This document shows, one piece after another, positions 23,505 to 35,423 of a stretch of DNA of 64,000 nucleotides. The position numbers and the translations under genes were made by a program. Source of the stretch: Linanthus parryae (Eukaryota; Streptophyta; Magnoliopsida; Ericales; Polemoniaceae); NCBI GenBank assembly GCA_023055425.1, contig JALGPY010000003.1, positions 50,329,891 through 50,393,890 of the forward strand. The letters run 5' to 3'. Numbering within the stretch: the stretch's first letter is position 1; the number at the start of each line of letters is the position of its first letter. The notes below the pieces were generated by a model. That model searched no databases. It was not told the origin of the DNA and saw nothing but the letters and a program-made list of their open reading frames with translations.

Positions 23505-24320
23505 TTAGGGTTCATTGATTCTGAATTGGGAACGACATAAGGCAGGAGAATAATTTGGTAAAGATTTTAAGTTGGCCAATGGACTGGTAGAGGAAACATA
23601 TTGTTTCTCAATTAGGCCCAGAGATAGTGAGGCTTGGAGTTGAGTGATATTTTCAACTTGGGCTTCTACTACCGGCACTTCAGTAAGGCCCATACCACTT
23701 TCTAAATCCCTTTGGAGCTGGAAATTTTCAAAATTAGTTTTTTCCTTCTCAATATCCTCTGATAACGATTTTTCAATAGCAGCATTAATTACATTTTTTT
23801 TCATTTTCTGTAACCTCTTTCCCAATCACTAACGCTTCGATCTCTTTGCGTCCTTTTGCCTTCCGAGAACAAGTAATTTCATCATCGGAACAACTCGCAA
23901 TAAATGCTCGTCGTGAAAGCTGCCCCGGCGGTAAAGGAGACTCTTTTCCGGCCATCTGAGAGGGACCTAGATCCGGAATCTGATCATTCTTCATAGCTTC
24001 CAGCTTATAGTTCCTGGGTGTGAACAAGTCACTGGTTGACTTATCTTTCAAATTTGAATCAAACTGGCACTCCTTTTTAATGCCTTCTGCAATAATTGCA
24101 AGTTTACTAGAACAAGAGCTTTCATCATGCCCAATGAGACCATAATAATAGCACATGATCGACATTATTTTGTACTTAAGCTTGACAGGAACTAGCCCTT
24201 CTTTCGAAAATCCGATTCGAATTTCTTTAACAAGGGGTCTTGCAAGCTCCCATTCGATCTTTAATCTTGCAAACTTTCCTTCAGGAGATGCTTTAGCCAC
24301 AATCTTTATCTCTAAGATTG
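23505..24320 (-). pseudogene. LINE ORF1 C-terminal fragment
   Basis: An open frame (24300-23785) resembles the C-terminal part of the DUF4283-type ORF1 protein, including the zinc-knuckle region. The knuckle is damaged: in CYYYGLIGHDESSC the second cysteine is Tyr. A second frame (23825-23505) continues the charged tail. The DUF4283 core expected upstream is not recognisable. Confidence 0.6.
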
Positions 24321-25790
24321 GCCCAATCTTCTAACTCATCTTCCTTAAAAAAAATTCTGACACCAAATAATGTTATCATCTTTTAGCATTTACAAATTGA
24401 AATTCGTGCATTGTTTTATGATTCCTGTTTGGCATCTATTCAAATTTTATCAAAGACAACTTCATAATCATAGTAAAATGTAGCACTGACAGAAGCGTTT
24501 AGCTTTGAGACCATCAACTATTCACAGTTTTATCTTTCAAATAGAACCATCACATGACTCCTATTATTTGAGCATTCTGAAAGAAGATGATGAATTCCCT
24601 AACACCATTTTTTACGTTTTCAAGAGGAAATGTCTTAGAGTCATTAATAAAATTGAAGTAGGGCTGGTGAAAATCACGCATGCTTTCTGTTTGACGTTCG
24701 TCAGGCGCGTAATATTTAGATATATGTGTTTGTCTAAAATTTTGGATATAGTATACTGTAACGGGAATTAGTTTTTTTAGTTTCGAAAACTGTAGCTTCT
24801 GTTAAAGAAAATGCTATCACAGCCATTACAAGACCAGAAAACATCTGGTAAACGAAAATAGAGTGGTACAACCAACTCTGAAGAGAATGTCGTGCTCTAC
24901 AAAAGAGCAAAATAAAAAAGAAAAATACAGTAGATATTTCCGATAGGTCTTGAAAATTGCACACAATCACGCTTCCACATGCTGACTCTTGAGTTTCCCA
25001 AACAGAGAAGATGAGACGCACGGAGTCACCGGCTGCACATCCGACCACCGGAAACACCATTGAAAACTTAGTGTTGGGATTCAAGAAAAGTTTCAAAACA
25101 TCCAAAACATTGTCCTGCAAAACAACCTCCCGCAGCAAACCTTTAAAACACCTCTAAAATGAGACATCATTCAGAAACTTCAACGATAACACTTGTAAAA
25201 TCGTCCTTGAATACATCCGTTCCATAACACTGCCCTCGAGAAGATTAACGTAACTGTTTTCAACTGGGGATGGATGCCAAGAGACAGCCCCAAAAAATAA
25301 AAGGTCTAAAAGAGAGACCCAAATAAACAACACTAACAACCAAATCTGGGCTGGGGAAATGGTGAAGGGCACAACGCATGTTGGAGAATAAGGAGAAGAT
25401 GGTGGAGGGTCATGGTGGCAATTGAAAAGGGGCGGCACAAACCACTAGCTCCATCTCCACAATCGACTGAGAAACTTCACCAACCTCCGAAGAGAGCCCT
25501 CGATTGAAGTTATGCGTCTAGATCTGAAAAAGATAGGCAAGATACAGAAGAACAAGGAGTGAAAAGGGGGATCGTTGCCGCCCGGAGGAGCGGCGGCGGT
25601 GAGCCCGGCGGCTATTCCAGCACAGCACTCAGAGACTTGATTTGAGTGAGTGGTAGAGGAGAGGGTTGAAGAGGAAAAGCTGAAGAAACTTGCCGGAGCA
25701 AGACCGGAACACTCACAGGGAGTACTCTCACTCTTACTTTCTCTCTCTAGAGAAGGAAGAGACTCATGCTACAACGAATTGTTCAGTGAA
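24321..25790 (-). other. Probable LINE 5' leader and ORF1 start, decayed
   Basis: The right end, read on the minus strand, is C/T-rich leader-like sequence with CCGCCGG blocks (25560-25780). Frames 25438-25154 and 25138-24734 follow and have no clear domain. Position and direction suggest the LINE leader and beginning of ORF1, but it could include an unrelated gene start. Confidence 0.4.
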
Positions 25791-26502
25791 TAAATTTCCG
25801 CTATATTACGGGAATTAGTCCAGAGGTGTAAAATTCAACATCGTCGCCAGATTTGGATCCAATCTTGTGACCTGCAATCTTTAGAGCACTTGGGACTATA
25901 ATATACGTTGAATAAATTGAGCAACTATCATCACGGCTGATTACATTAAAGTTAAAATTTTGACAAAACAAAAATTATGTTAATATTAAGAACACTTGTG
26001 ATACAGAGAATTTGACAGAACTTCTAACTACTTCTCCACGTAAATGAAACATCTAGATAAAGTATTCATATATTATATTATATTATATTATATTATATTA
26101 TATTATATTATATTATATTATATTATATTATATTATATTATGGTATAGACGTGGAAATGGCAGAATCGACAAATATGTATCTTGATTTCATGGTTGATGT
26201 TAGACCTTTATGGCTGGATGAGTGTGTTTACGGGTAAGGAGGAGTAGATCAAGTAAAAGCGACCCACCAACAAAAAATATATGGATTGGACCCCAAGAAT
26301 CTAAAACGCAATATATGCTTTCGGGAGGTCGAATTTGACTTTTACTTCCAAATCATTTTATGATGATAGAGTAGTATGACAAGGGTGGTTGATAAGCGCA
26401 TGAAATAGAAACGAAATGTCAATGTTCATAAACCCCCAAATTCTTATCTCTTACCACTTCGTTCCTTGTCTTTCTCTTTTTTGGAGAAAGCTCTTGGATT
26501 AA
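25791..26502. repeat. AT-rich intergenic DNA with a (TATTA)14 microsatellite
   Basis: Positions 26071-26140 are 14 perfect copies of TATTA. The rest of the stretch has no gene or element I recognise. Confidence 0.85.
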
Positions 26503-26913
26503 GAGTTTGTTTGGTATCTGTTGAAAAACAAGAAAAACAGATAAAAAATCGTGTTAAAAAATACGTTTAAAAATATAATAAAAAAATGTTTGGTATTCGT
26601 TTAAAAATAGTGTTTAAAAATCAAAAACACATTTGACAACATTACTAAATTTCAATGTTAATTTGATTGAATATCATTTCTACGTACAATACCAACATAT
26701 ATTTGATATTTTTTACATCTAATCGTAGTTGAAATGTCTTTAAACACCAATAGTATGAAAAAACTAAAAAACACTATATTTGCTTTTTTTTAAACATCTT
26801 TTTTTTCTAGGATGTTTTTGTTTTTAAACAGGCAAAAAAACAACCATGCCAAATGAGTTTAAAAGAACACCCTGTTTTTAATCAGATTAAAAACAGGGAT
26901 GCTAAACATGCAC
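26503..26913. mobile_element. Probable Harbinger-like MITE
   Basis: About 411 bp flanked by TAA on both sides (26500-26502, 26914-26916), with imperfect inverted ends (GAGTTTGTTTGGTATC against GTGCATGTTTAGCATC, 11 of 16 matching). Near the right end is a perfect hairpin with 14-bp stems at 26870-26883 and 26885-26898 around a single A. The TTTGTTTGG-type end is common in plant MITEs. Confidence 0.5.
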
Positions 26914-26916
26914 TAA

Positions 26917-27439
26917 GGAGAGACATCAACTCCAGGGTAATTTCCCTTTTAACCCCTTAGTGGGGTTGTAAAAGCACCCAAAAAGCAAACATCAACTCAT
27001 GTGGGTATTATTTTGAGGATAAACTGGGTTTTTCACAACCTAAAACTTGACGAATAAAGAAAATGACAGGATAAATTGGGCTTTTTGAAATATTATTATT
27101 TCAAAAAAAAACTTGACAGATAAAGAAAATGAGAGAAAAAGGGGAATATACCGAAATAGAATTGGCGAGAAAGAAAAAGAACGGAGCGGTACTATGTACT
27201 TTATTAACTACTAAAGTGTGATACCCTCATGCCCACCCCCTAAAAATCTTCTGCTCTTGTTCCTGTAGAAGTTTAAGAGCGCAATACTAACAATTTCAAT
27301 GATAAAGATTCCCTTATTAATCACGCCTCATATCTCAAAGTTACATAAGGTGACCAACATTCATGAACGATTGATATTTGTGGATGTAAGAAACCAGGGT
27401 GTTGTCTTGACAGAGAGAAGCAATGCATCTAAAACTAAA
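26917..27439. other. AT-rich intergenic DNA
   Basis: No gene or transposon end recognised. It contains A-rich tracts and two similar pieces near 27050-27125 (ACTTGACGAATAAAGAAAATG and ACTTGACAGATAAAGAAAATG), a small local duplication. Confidence 0.4.
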
Positions 27440-27879
27440 GGTGAGTTTGGGAATGCTTCTGCAGCCAACACAACTGTTTTCTGACAGTAGAAACAGTTTT
27501 AGTGTGTTTGGTAAAAAAAAAATCATTTTTCCGTAAAATTTTTGCTGTCCCACGACAGTTTTCAGGAAGCAAGGGGTGAGATGCTTTTCCAGAAAGTTCA
27601 TTTCATTAATTTATCTACACCCAATTTTAATCTTATAAGTTTTTAAAATATCAATAGTTATCTTTACGGAAATGACACGTGTCATATATTTTTGTCATTT
27701 TACCTTCTCACAGCAACTTCACTGTTGATTTTACCAAACACAAAATTACTATATTAATATTTCACATCAGCTTTTACGTAATGTTTACCAAACATTTTAT
27801 CAAGAATTCACAGCAGCTTTTCCACAGTGTTTTCACACAGCAGTTTTCTACCACCACCGCAGCATTCCCAAACTAGCCC
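27440..27879. mobile_element. MITE with GTTTGGGAATGC ends
   Basis: About 440 bp bounded by inverted ends GTGAGTTTGGGAATGCT (left) and AGCATTCCCAAACTAGCC (right). The sequence next to each end is also related (TCTGCAGCC, GGTGGTGG). The flanking target duplication is not clear. The ends resemble a common hAT-like plant MITE group. Confidence 0.55.
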
Positions 27880-27905
27880 TTAATGAACAATAGCATTTAG
27901 AAGGG

Positions 27906-29811
27906 TAAAAGACAAAAACCACCCTCTATTTATGGAGAAAATATATTTTCCCCCTCATTTATGTGGAAAATACATTTTGCATCATGCCAGAGTTAAAAAC
28001 TAACACCACACTAACGGAGGGGTGAAATGACAAAAATACCCCTGAAAATTGACGAAATGACCTCACTATAAAGCCCACTCCCTTCCCTTCTAGCCTCATT
28101 TCCTAACCCTAGCCACCCTCTCCCTATGTTCTCTTTCTTTCCTTAGCCTCCTCACTCTCTCACCTCTTTCTTTCTCTCCAGGTTGAATCCACGTCCACCG
28201 CGCTCTGAATCGCCGTCCACCACCGTCGCCGCCCTAACTGGTGCTACGAACCAGCACCATCTCTCTGCCCTTTGATGGGCTCTTGATCTGGTGAGGATGT
28301 GCACCATCACCTCTTTCTCTCTTCTTGTTCCCTCGCCAGGGTTGTGTGTGGTGTAGATCTGGGAAAAATTGCCACTTCAGCCGTCGAAGAGCTTGCGGGG
28401 GGCCACCGGTCTTGAGAAAAGAGCTTGCGGGGAGCCACGAGGTCGTCGCCGAGAGAAGAGGTGACGAACTTCTTCTTCTTCTTCTTCTTCTTCTTCGAAT
28501 TCTGATTCGTGCGGAAAAACTCGATGGGGGTGAGATTCAGATCGAATCTGGGTTTTCGAGAATCTGTTTTATGTTGTTGAAATTGGGGATTTTGGTATTG
28601 GTGGTGTTTGTGGTTGATATCGAGGGTTGTTTGAATCATCTAGGGGTGCGGGGAACTTCATGCGCTGTTGTTTCTTCTTCTTACTTTTCTTCGTCTTCTC
28701 CTTCCTCGCTGCTTCTTCTCTCTTGCGTTGTGGCTGCTGGTGATTCTTGCGGTGCAGGTGGATGTGGAGTTTCAGGTGTTCACCGGTGGTTGTAATTGAT
28801 AGTGACAATGGTTAACATGTTGTGGTTTGTGGGTTCAGTAAAGCACAACGGTGGTGGAGTTGGCTACGAAGGTGGATGTGATTGTGTGGAGATGGGTAGC
28901 AGGTGAAGGTTGTCATGGTGGTATTGGATGAGAGGTACAGTGGTGTTTTGGTGCAATGAGGAATTGGTGAGGCGGAGAAGTTTAGTGGTGGTCGTAGCTG
29001 AGAAGTCCTGGTGTTATTGGTGAAACCATAGCAGGTTGTAGTTGGGTCTGTTCGTATCTGTTGGTTACTGGGTTAGTCCAGGTTGGATTTTTTTTTTTTT
29101 TTTTGGTTAAGACGTGGCAATGGCTGAAGTGTAATGGTGGATTAATGTAGGTGAAGGCAGAGTTGAATTGACAGTGGTAGTTATGGTGTTGGTTTGTGAA
29201 AGGGGGTAATGGTATGAGGTGGCTGTTTTCGCAGAGGTAATGGTTATTTTGTAGTTATAGTTTGGAGGCAGGTTGTTATGTTGGGGAAGAGAATAGGTAA
29301 TAGGTTGGGTCTGTTTTCATGGAGGTTGTATGGTAAATCGTGGTTAAACTTGGTTTGTTTGAGTGTTGGTAATGTTCTTCTAGTGGCTGTTTGGTAGATT
29401 GTTTCAAGTGAAATTGGTTCAGGTTTGTGATGTTAAGGTCTATAGCAGGTAGAAAGTGGAAGTGGAAAATTGGTGATGTTGATTTGGTGGTAATCGAGGT
29501 GGTGTTGATTTGGTATGTGGTTGATATTCAAGTTGTTGTTGGTGTTGGTGGTGGTGGTGGAGGTGGTGTTCAAGAACACCAAGAACATGATGAACATTGT
29601 ATTAAACAAAAAAAATTGTTATTTGTTCACAATTTGTAAGGGTAAAATGGTCATAAAAATTCAGTTTGCACCCTTCCACTAATGGATTGTAACAGCAGGG
29701 TGGTATCTGCCCACCCTCCATCCATTGATAGGGGTGCAAAAGATATTTTCACCATAAATCAGGGGACAAAATATATTTTATGCATAAATGGAGGGTGGTT
29801 TTTGTCTTTTA
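27906..29811. mobile_element. TIR-flanked 1.9-kb element carrying gene-like sequence
   Basis: The ends are inverted copies: TAAAAGACAAAAACCACCCT at 27906 and its complement ending at 29811, with similarity continuing about 60 bp inward (TTTATG, ATATATTTT, CCCCT). The interior is unlike its AT-rich surroundings: a C/T-rich leader-like block with CACCGTCGCCGCC (28080-28260), a (TTC)n tract (28470-28497), then GGT-rich DNA to 29640. No transposase is visible, so it is non-autonomous and may have captured gene pieces, as Pack-MULEs do. Target duplication and superfamily are unresolved. The 156-codon frame at 28325-28795 is low-complexity and unsupported. Confidence 0.6.
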
Positions 29812-29984
29812 AGATACAACACAAAGTGATTGTTCTAAGAACTTACCTTGTTCATAGGATAAGGTACATACATGTGTAACTAAATTTGATGGGACATACT
29901 TTTTTCTTCTATTTATTTTGATATAAAAAAAGGTGATGTATTACTTTAAAGTTGTAGAGGGAAGATTACTTTACAACACTTTCA

Positions 29985-31330
29985 ATACATGTCTGTTATC
30001 TGAATCAGGTAAGGAATTATTAGTTAAAGTTGTAGCTCAAACTCTTCTAAGATCTGTGATGCAATGTTTTCTCCTCCCAAATCTCCGTGCAAGAAGATCA
30101 ACCAGATTATCAGAAATTTCTGGTGAAGTGACCAAGTTGACAGGAAACCTATCCCTTGGATTGCTTGGGAGAAGATAACTCTCCCAAAATGGATAAGAGG
30201 GTTAGGTATCCGATATTTCAACACTTTGAATATTGCTCTCCTAGCCAAACAAGGTTGGAGGATCGTAAACAATCCTAACTCTCTGGTTGCTAGGTTTTCG
30301 AAGAGTATTCACTATCCTAATGGTGATTTTGTGGAGGCAAAATAGTGGTGCAATCCCTATTGGTCTTGGAGTAGCATGCCAGCAGGGAGGGATGTAGTGC
30401 TCAAAGAAGGAACATAGAAAATTTGCAGAGGTAACAAAGCTTTGATCAAAAGTAATTGGCTGGGGGTGGAAGGCAATGAATCTCCTATTATAAATTAGAC
30501 CTATAAACCGGAGAGTTAACCTAGTTGAATCTGCTACGATATGTTCTTTGGTTGCTCTTGGACAAGGAGTTCCTGATTTGGTTATATGGTTATTGTTATT
30601 GACAAGTGGTGTGATTCTCAAGCTCTAAGCAGATGGTGGGTGGAAATTGTTGAGGATCTGCAACTGAAGAAACTTACAAAAGAAGATGTTAGAAAGATCT
30701 TGTGCCTTGGATGATCCACATCTCAGGGTCAGGCGTTGATGAGCACATTATGCGTGGTGAAAAGGGGCGTTGGAGTGGTCTTAGCTCCTGCGGATGCTGG
30801 TTTGTGCGGAGACCAGATGTGAGTCTATTTTCAATCACTCAACTACTAGTCCAGAAAGTTCAACTAAGAGGTGTGTTGGTCGGCAAAAAGTGTACCATAA
30901 GGCTATCTGTCCAGTTATAAAAGATAATACCCAGACCAATGTCTCTCCCATCAGAGTCTCTCATAGGGTTAGACCACCTGATGGATGCTGGAAGTTTAAT
31001 TGTGATGCTAGTTTGATAAGTAGAAGAATGAAGCTTTTCAGGGTTGGGTGCTGAGAAATGAGAATGTTGATTTAATGGATGGTCAATCGTGCAAAATATA
31101 TGCTCAATTTGCGATCGCAACTGAAGCTTTGTCAGTTAGATTTGTTTTTGTAGGCATGAATGAGGGGATCAGTGCATCTCCATTGAAGCTGATAATGAAG
31201 CAGTGGTGAAAATGGTTCACGGTGACATGGACCCCTCTTGGGAATTTTCTCAAATCATTTAGGAAATTAGAAAGTATCTGTCTTTGAATTGTAATACTCT
31301 TAGTTGGGTTAGTAAAATTCATGGTAGAAG
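29985..31330 (+). pseudogene. LINE fragment: RT tail, linker and RNase H
   Basis: Plus-strand frames read, with many stops, as the end of plant L1 ORF2: SGKELLVKVVAQTLLRSVMQ, then PIPWIAWEKITLPKWIRGLG and IRYFNTLNIALLAKQGWRIV near 30150-30270, a decayed linker, and an RNase H start (RPPDGCWKFNCDASL) near 30975. The match to ORF2 order is convincing although no frame is long. Both ends are missing. It is oriented opposite to the LINE at 17437-25790. Confidence 0.7.
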
Positions 31331-32439
31331 ACAGAAACTACGCCTCCAGTTAGGCACAAAATCACTCAGTGCCCCTAAATGATGAATCAATTCAAGACAA
31401 TGCCAGAAGCAAATATTATTATCTCTCAGTCACTCAAAGAATTTTTTAAATATTGGATACCAGTCTCATGTTTTTTTTTCCTTCTTCATACTTTTACTCG
31501 GTCTGACTGTTACCTGTGCCAGATTCAAAAGCCAATGAAATGCCTAATTGGGTAGTTACAAAAGGGTCCAAAGCATGTTTGGCTTGGAACTTGGTGATGA
31601 ACCCTCCCCCAGATCATAGAAGGATCCTCTTGTTGGATTGTAATACATCATGTTTATGTATATACATTTCTTTTGTGCAAAAATATATATATTGTCAACA
31701 ACAATACCATCACAATGTTTCTTCTCTTTGTGTCAAAAACAATTTGACCCATACCCTTCCACAAAAATTCCGTCTTTGTCTCAACGATCTATTTGTCTCA
31801 ACAGTCTCTTTTTCTCACTTTGGTTAACAAAAATACCACCATCAGCAATAACACCACCAATTGAACAAAGCTACAAAAAAATACATATCTAAACAAAAAA
31901 GAAGAAACCTATCTAAACCACAATTACATATTTAAACAAAATAATTACATATCTAACAAAAGAATTACAAGAGGGGAAGACGAGAAGAAGAAGAATATAA
32001 GAGGAGTAGAAGAGAAGACAAACAACAAAAGAGGATAAGAAGAATATGAAGCAGAAGCGGAATAGAACCTCCAGCGCCACCTCACCACTACCCAGATTGC
32101 GTACTCGTTTTGCAAAAAAGAAGCATATCTTGAATATAAAAGAACAGTTCTATAGCGGGAGAGGCCAAAAAAAAAGAAGAAGAGAGAAAGGAGCATATCT
32201 CATACATGGGTCGCCGCCACAACCTCCATGGCATGGTCAGAATAGTCGACGTCCTCATAGTCGTCGTCTTCCACCACCATCGGCACCGCCATCGTTTTCC
32301 ACCTCCACTTCTACCGTCGTTGCCGTCTTATTCCACCACCACCGTTGACCTAGAATTCGTCTTCGAACGCCACTGAACTGTCAGGTTCGTCGTCGTCCTC
32401 GGCGGCTACTCTTTGTCCTCAAGCTAGTCCGGAATTCGT
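31331..32439. other. Intergenic DNA without a recognised gene
   Basis: Possible LINE 3' tail to about 31640, then low-complexity AT-rich and A/G-rich DNA (31960-32050), then a block rich in CCACC and GTCGTC codon-like triplets (32200-32420) resembling coding or leader DNA, possibly captured. Frames up to 100 codons have no domain I recognise. Confidence 0.4.
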
Positions 32440-34158
32440 TGATAACTACCCACTAGGAGTTATCTTGGAGCACAATTTGAGATTTTTCTGTGTCAATAAT
32501 GAGTATTTTAGCCAGAATTTTTCCTTTCCTAGCCTCGGAAGTCATTACTAAATGTTTTGAGCCTATTTTAAAATTACCACGTTAATCAATGCATTTTTTG
32601 GATATGATCGCGGGGTTCGCTCGTGTTGTTTATACAGGAACGTGACTTGTTGATATACGGGAGACGAAGCAGGAAGAAATGAGGAGGTTGAGGAAGCAAG
32701 ACAGAAGAAGAAAGGCTGATGTGTGCGTAGCTACGCACATGATAAATTAGCTACGCACACATCAAGTATGGATGAGGAATTTGGCTAAGGCATGGACCAG
32801 TACAACTACTGTGTGCGTAGCTACGCACAAATAGAATTAGCTACGCACAAAGGAAAGAGAAAGGACAAGACTGAAGGCTCTGTGTGCGTAGCTACGCACA
32901 AGGGAAAATAAGCTACGCACACCGAGGATAGAAACAGGTGGAAACTGAAGATTGAACCCTCTATGTGCGTACCCGTGTGTGTAGCAACGCCGAGGAAATT
33001 AGCTACGCACAAAGAGGGGGGAGATGAAGATTTGGAAGCTGATCAAGCACTGCGTGTGTAGCTATGTGCGTAGCTACGCAGAACTGTGTGTAGCTACTAG
33101 GTGCGTAGCTACGCAGACAGTGCAGAAAGTTAAGGCGGTTTCGACAGTGGCAGTATGGTAAATTCAGACAGTCGTTCTGGAAGCTTTTCAGCAACATATT
33201 AAGGAACGTCCATAGCTCGTGTTTTGACACAGATAACACCCATGGAGAAGGCTACGTACCCTCGAAGAGCACGGAAGTGCATATTCAGATCCAAGACACT
33301 CGTTTGATCTTATACTCTCTTTATTTCAGAACTTTTTTTATTTAATTATGTTATTCAGTAGCTAAACTTCTTACCTAGGTTCTTGGGCGACCTAGGGTTT
33401 CGTATTCAGTATCTAGTTCTACTTTGTTTATGGATTCATGATCTCAGGATCTTAATATCAGCAGTTTTATTTGTTATTCTGTCTTTGATTTTACTGTTTA
33501 TGCATGCTCAGATTGATCACCCAGAATTGTTACAGACTCAACCCGGTGCGCGAGAGTGGCTGGTCAGGGTTAGGAAGAGAAGACATAATTTAGCACATTA
33601 CCTTGATAGACCTTACAGAGAAGGGGAGATAGGACTAGACTGAACGTTTGACCAACTATTAACGATTTTGACCGAAGCCGAAAGGATAAGTCGTAAACCC
33701 TAGAAGCCTCACCACGAGACTGCAGATTTAGGTGAGCCGACAGGACCCGACAATCTGCAGAATTGTGACAGTGTGTAGGAGCTGAGAGGAGACTACACCA
33801 AAGGTGACGTAGAACAAGTAAACCAACTGCGATGTGTTTTCATAACCAAAAGAACAAAAAACTGAAGAAACCCCTAGGGGATCATGGACTCTAGTATCTC
33901 AAACCCTATATTTACAACCTCAAGATTATTCAGAAATTCTCATAAAAAGATTTACTTTTCAGTTTTTATATTCAGTACTTAGTTCGTAATCAAAATCTCA
34001 AACCATTCCTCGTGTTTTACACTCTGTTTCTTAAAACTGATTACTTGAGAAAACCTGAAAAAGTCCTCGTGGGATCGATAATCTGAGTTGAAATACACTA
34101 TATACTACTTGATTCGTATACTTGTGAAGAGCACTCGAATTTGTGCATCACTCGTCAC
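32440..34158 (+). repeat. Athila-like LTR with a palindrome cluster
   Basis: The block starts TGATAACTACCCACTAGGAG, matching the start type of the solo LTR at 19736-21328, and probably ends near CTCGTCACA at 34158. Both ends are provisional: the flanks (TTCGT left, CCTCT right) are not a target duplication. Between 32720 and 33115 the 16-bp palindrome GTGCGTAGCTACGCAC and its half AGCTACGCAC occur again and again, three full copies being at 32722, 32815 and 32886. No gag or pol is visible, so it is either a solo LTR or a fragment. Confidence 0.55.
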
Positions 34159-34507
34159 ACCTCTTTAGAATCTACATCGTCTCTTCCTCTTCCTCATTTC
34201 TCTCTCTCTCAACAGTCGATAGTGGGATAATGGGGGTACGAATTAGGGTTAAAGGGTGTGGGTGTGCTAAGTGCAAAACGGTCATAGGGCATGAAAAACG
34301 TACTGAAAAAGGAAATTGGGAGAAAGAAAAGAATAGCCTGATTAGGAAAGTGGAGAGAAAGAAGAAACACAGTGGTATTGGATTAGCAAACTCTGCATTT
34401 GTTGCCAAGCTAATTCGCCTCCACAAAATACTTATGAAAAACATCCATAATCTCATTTTAGAGGACGAATGGGATATTTATTAGTTCAACTTTCTTTCAA
34501 ATTAGCA
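34159..34507 (+). other. Gene-like fragment, unidentified
   Basis: A C/T-rich leader-like stretch precedes an ATG at 34230 and a frame to 34484 (85 codons). The product is basic and lysine-rich with a GCGCAKCKTVIG segment holding three cysteines. I do not recognise it. It may be a captured exon, a remnant or chance. Confidence 0.2.
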
Positions 34508-34509
34508 TA

Positions 34510-34758
34510 CCACTCCATCTAACGCACCATTGGACTTTTTCACCCGAAACTGGGTCACTTTGACCCGGTGATTTGGATCATAAAATAATTCAATTTTTTA
34601 ATAATTTTTTTATGATCTTATAGAAAAAGAGTTACTCTACAACACTATGAAAAAATTATCTAAAAATAGCAAAGTTTAACTATCCAAATCACCGGGTCAA
34701 AGTGACTCAGTGAATAATGATAAATGTCCAATGGTGCAAAAGAGGTAAGACGGAGTGG
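34510..34758. mobile_element. Stowaway-like MITE, copy 2
   Basis: 249 bp between TA dinucleotides (34508-34509, 34759-34760), ends CCACTCCATCT and AGACGGAGTGG. The arms CTGGGTCACTTTGACCCGG and their complement match copy 1 at 15078-15333. It lies about 0.66 kb beyond the 3' end of the transporter coding sequence. Confidence 0.85.
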
Positions 34759-34760
34759 TA

Positions 34761-35423
34761 ATTTGGATGAGATAAATTATTATATATGTTATATTGACCT
34801 CTCATCCAATAATCCATTCAATAATCAATTTCATCCAAAGACACTCAATGTTTCTCTGCTTAAATGTCGAAACATTTACTAGTTGAATCACCATGTTTTC
34901 AAAATTGTCCCTCGCACTGAAAGGCAGTGACTGGCAGTGACTCAGAATTGTGAAACAAAACAACCGTACAATTATTTGTCATGGAAATTTATTGAGCCTA
35001 ATGTACAGAGAATCAGAACATTACAAACCTCACCATCATTTTTCATGGAAATTTGCTGAACTATACACACAACCAGAACATTTCATTTTCAGCAACGAGA
35101 CTACGAGAGAAAAAGTGACTGCCCATTTCATGACTTCAATTGCAGAGTCACTCTCATTTCATTTTTTTTTTCTACACAGTTACAGGTCAAAACATTTAAC
35201 TTTCAGCAGCAAAAGAACCCTAATGTTGATGGATTAAATTAAACTACATGACCCTCCCAATTTACAAAAGGGTCTGGAAAACTAAATCTAACTTGGTAAA
35301 ATTGAAGCACCTATACAACTTCAATTGTTTCCTTCCTCTTTTCCCCCACTTTTCCCACTCCTATTCAAATGTATCCATCAACTAATCACAAAAAAAAAAG
35401 GTGCCTTCTTTTTCCCCATTCTT
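34761..35423 (-). other. 3' flank of the transporter gene
   Basis: AT-rich sequence between the MITE and the transporter stop codon, expected to hold the 3' UTR of the gene. A short repeat (TTTTCATGGAAATTT-like, GAACATT) occurs twice near 34980-35080. No other gene recognised. Confidence 0.5.

Larger units (their letters stand above)
17437..25790 (-). mobile_element. Decayed L1-type LINE, split by a solo LTR
   Basis: Minus-strand pieces appear in L1 order from right to left: a 5' leader, ORF1 C-terminal part, endonuclease, reverse transcriptase, zinc-binding linker and RNase H, then an A-rich tail (T-run at 17440-17447 on the plus strand). All are broken by stops and frameshifts. A solo LTR of 1.6 kb (19736-21328) interrupts the RT. 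Without it the LINE is about 6.7 kb. The 5' end is not fixed: I found no target duplication matching the 3' flank, and 25790 is where leader-like C/T-rich sequence ends. Confidence 0.75.

Noticed and set aside
28325..28795. 156-codon protein gene
   Set aside because: Low-complexity Leu/Ser-rich frame across a (TTC)n tract inside a TIR-flanked element; no domain.
32440..34158. Exact solo-LTR call with target duplication
   Set aside because: The flanking five bases do not match at any end I could justify, so the boundaries are left provisional.
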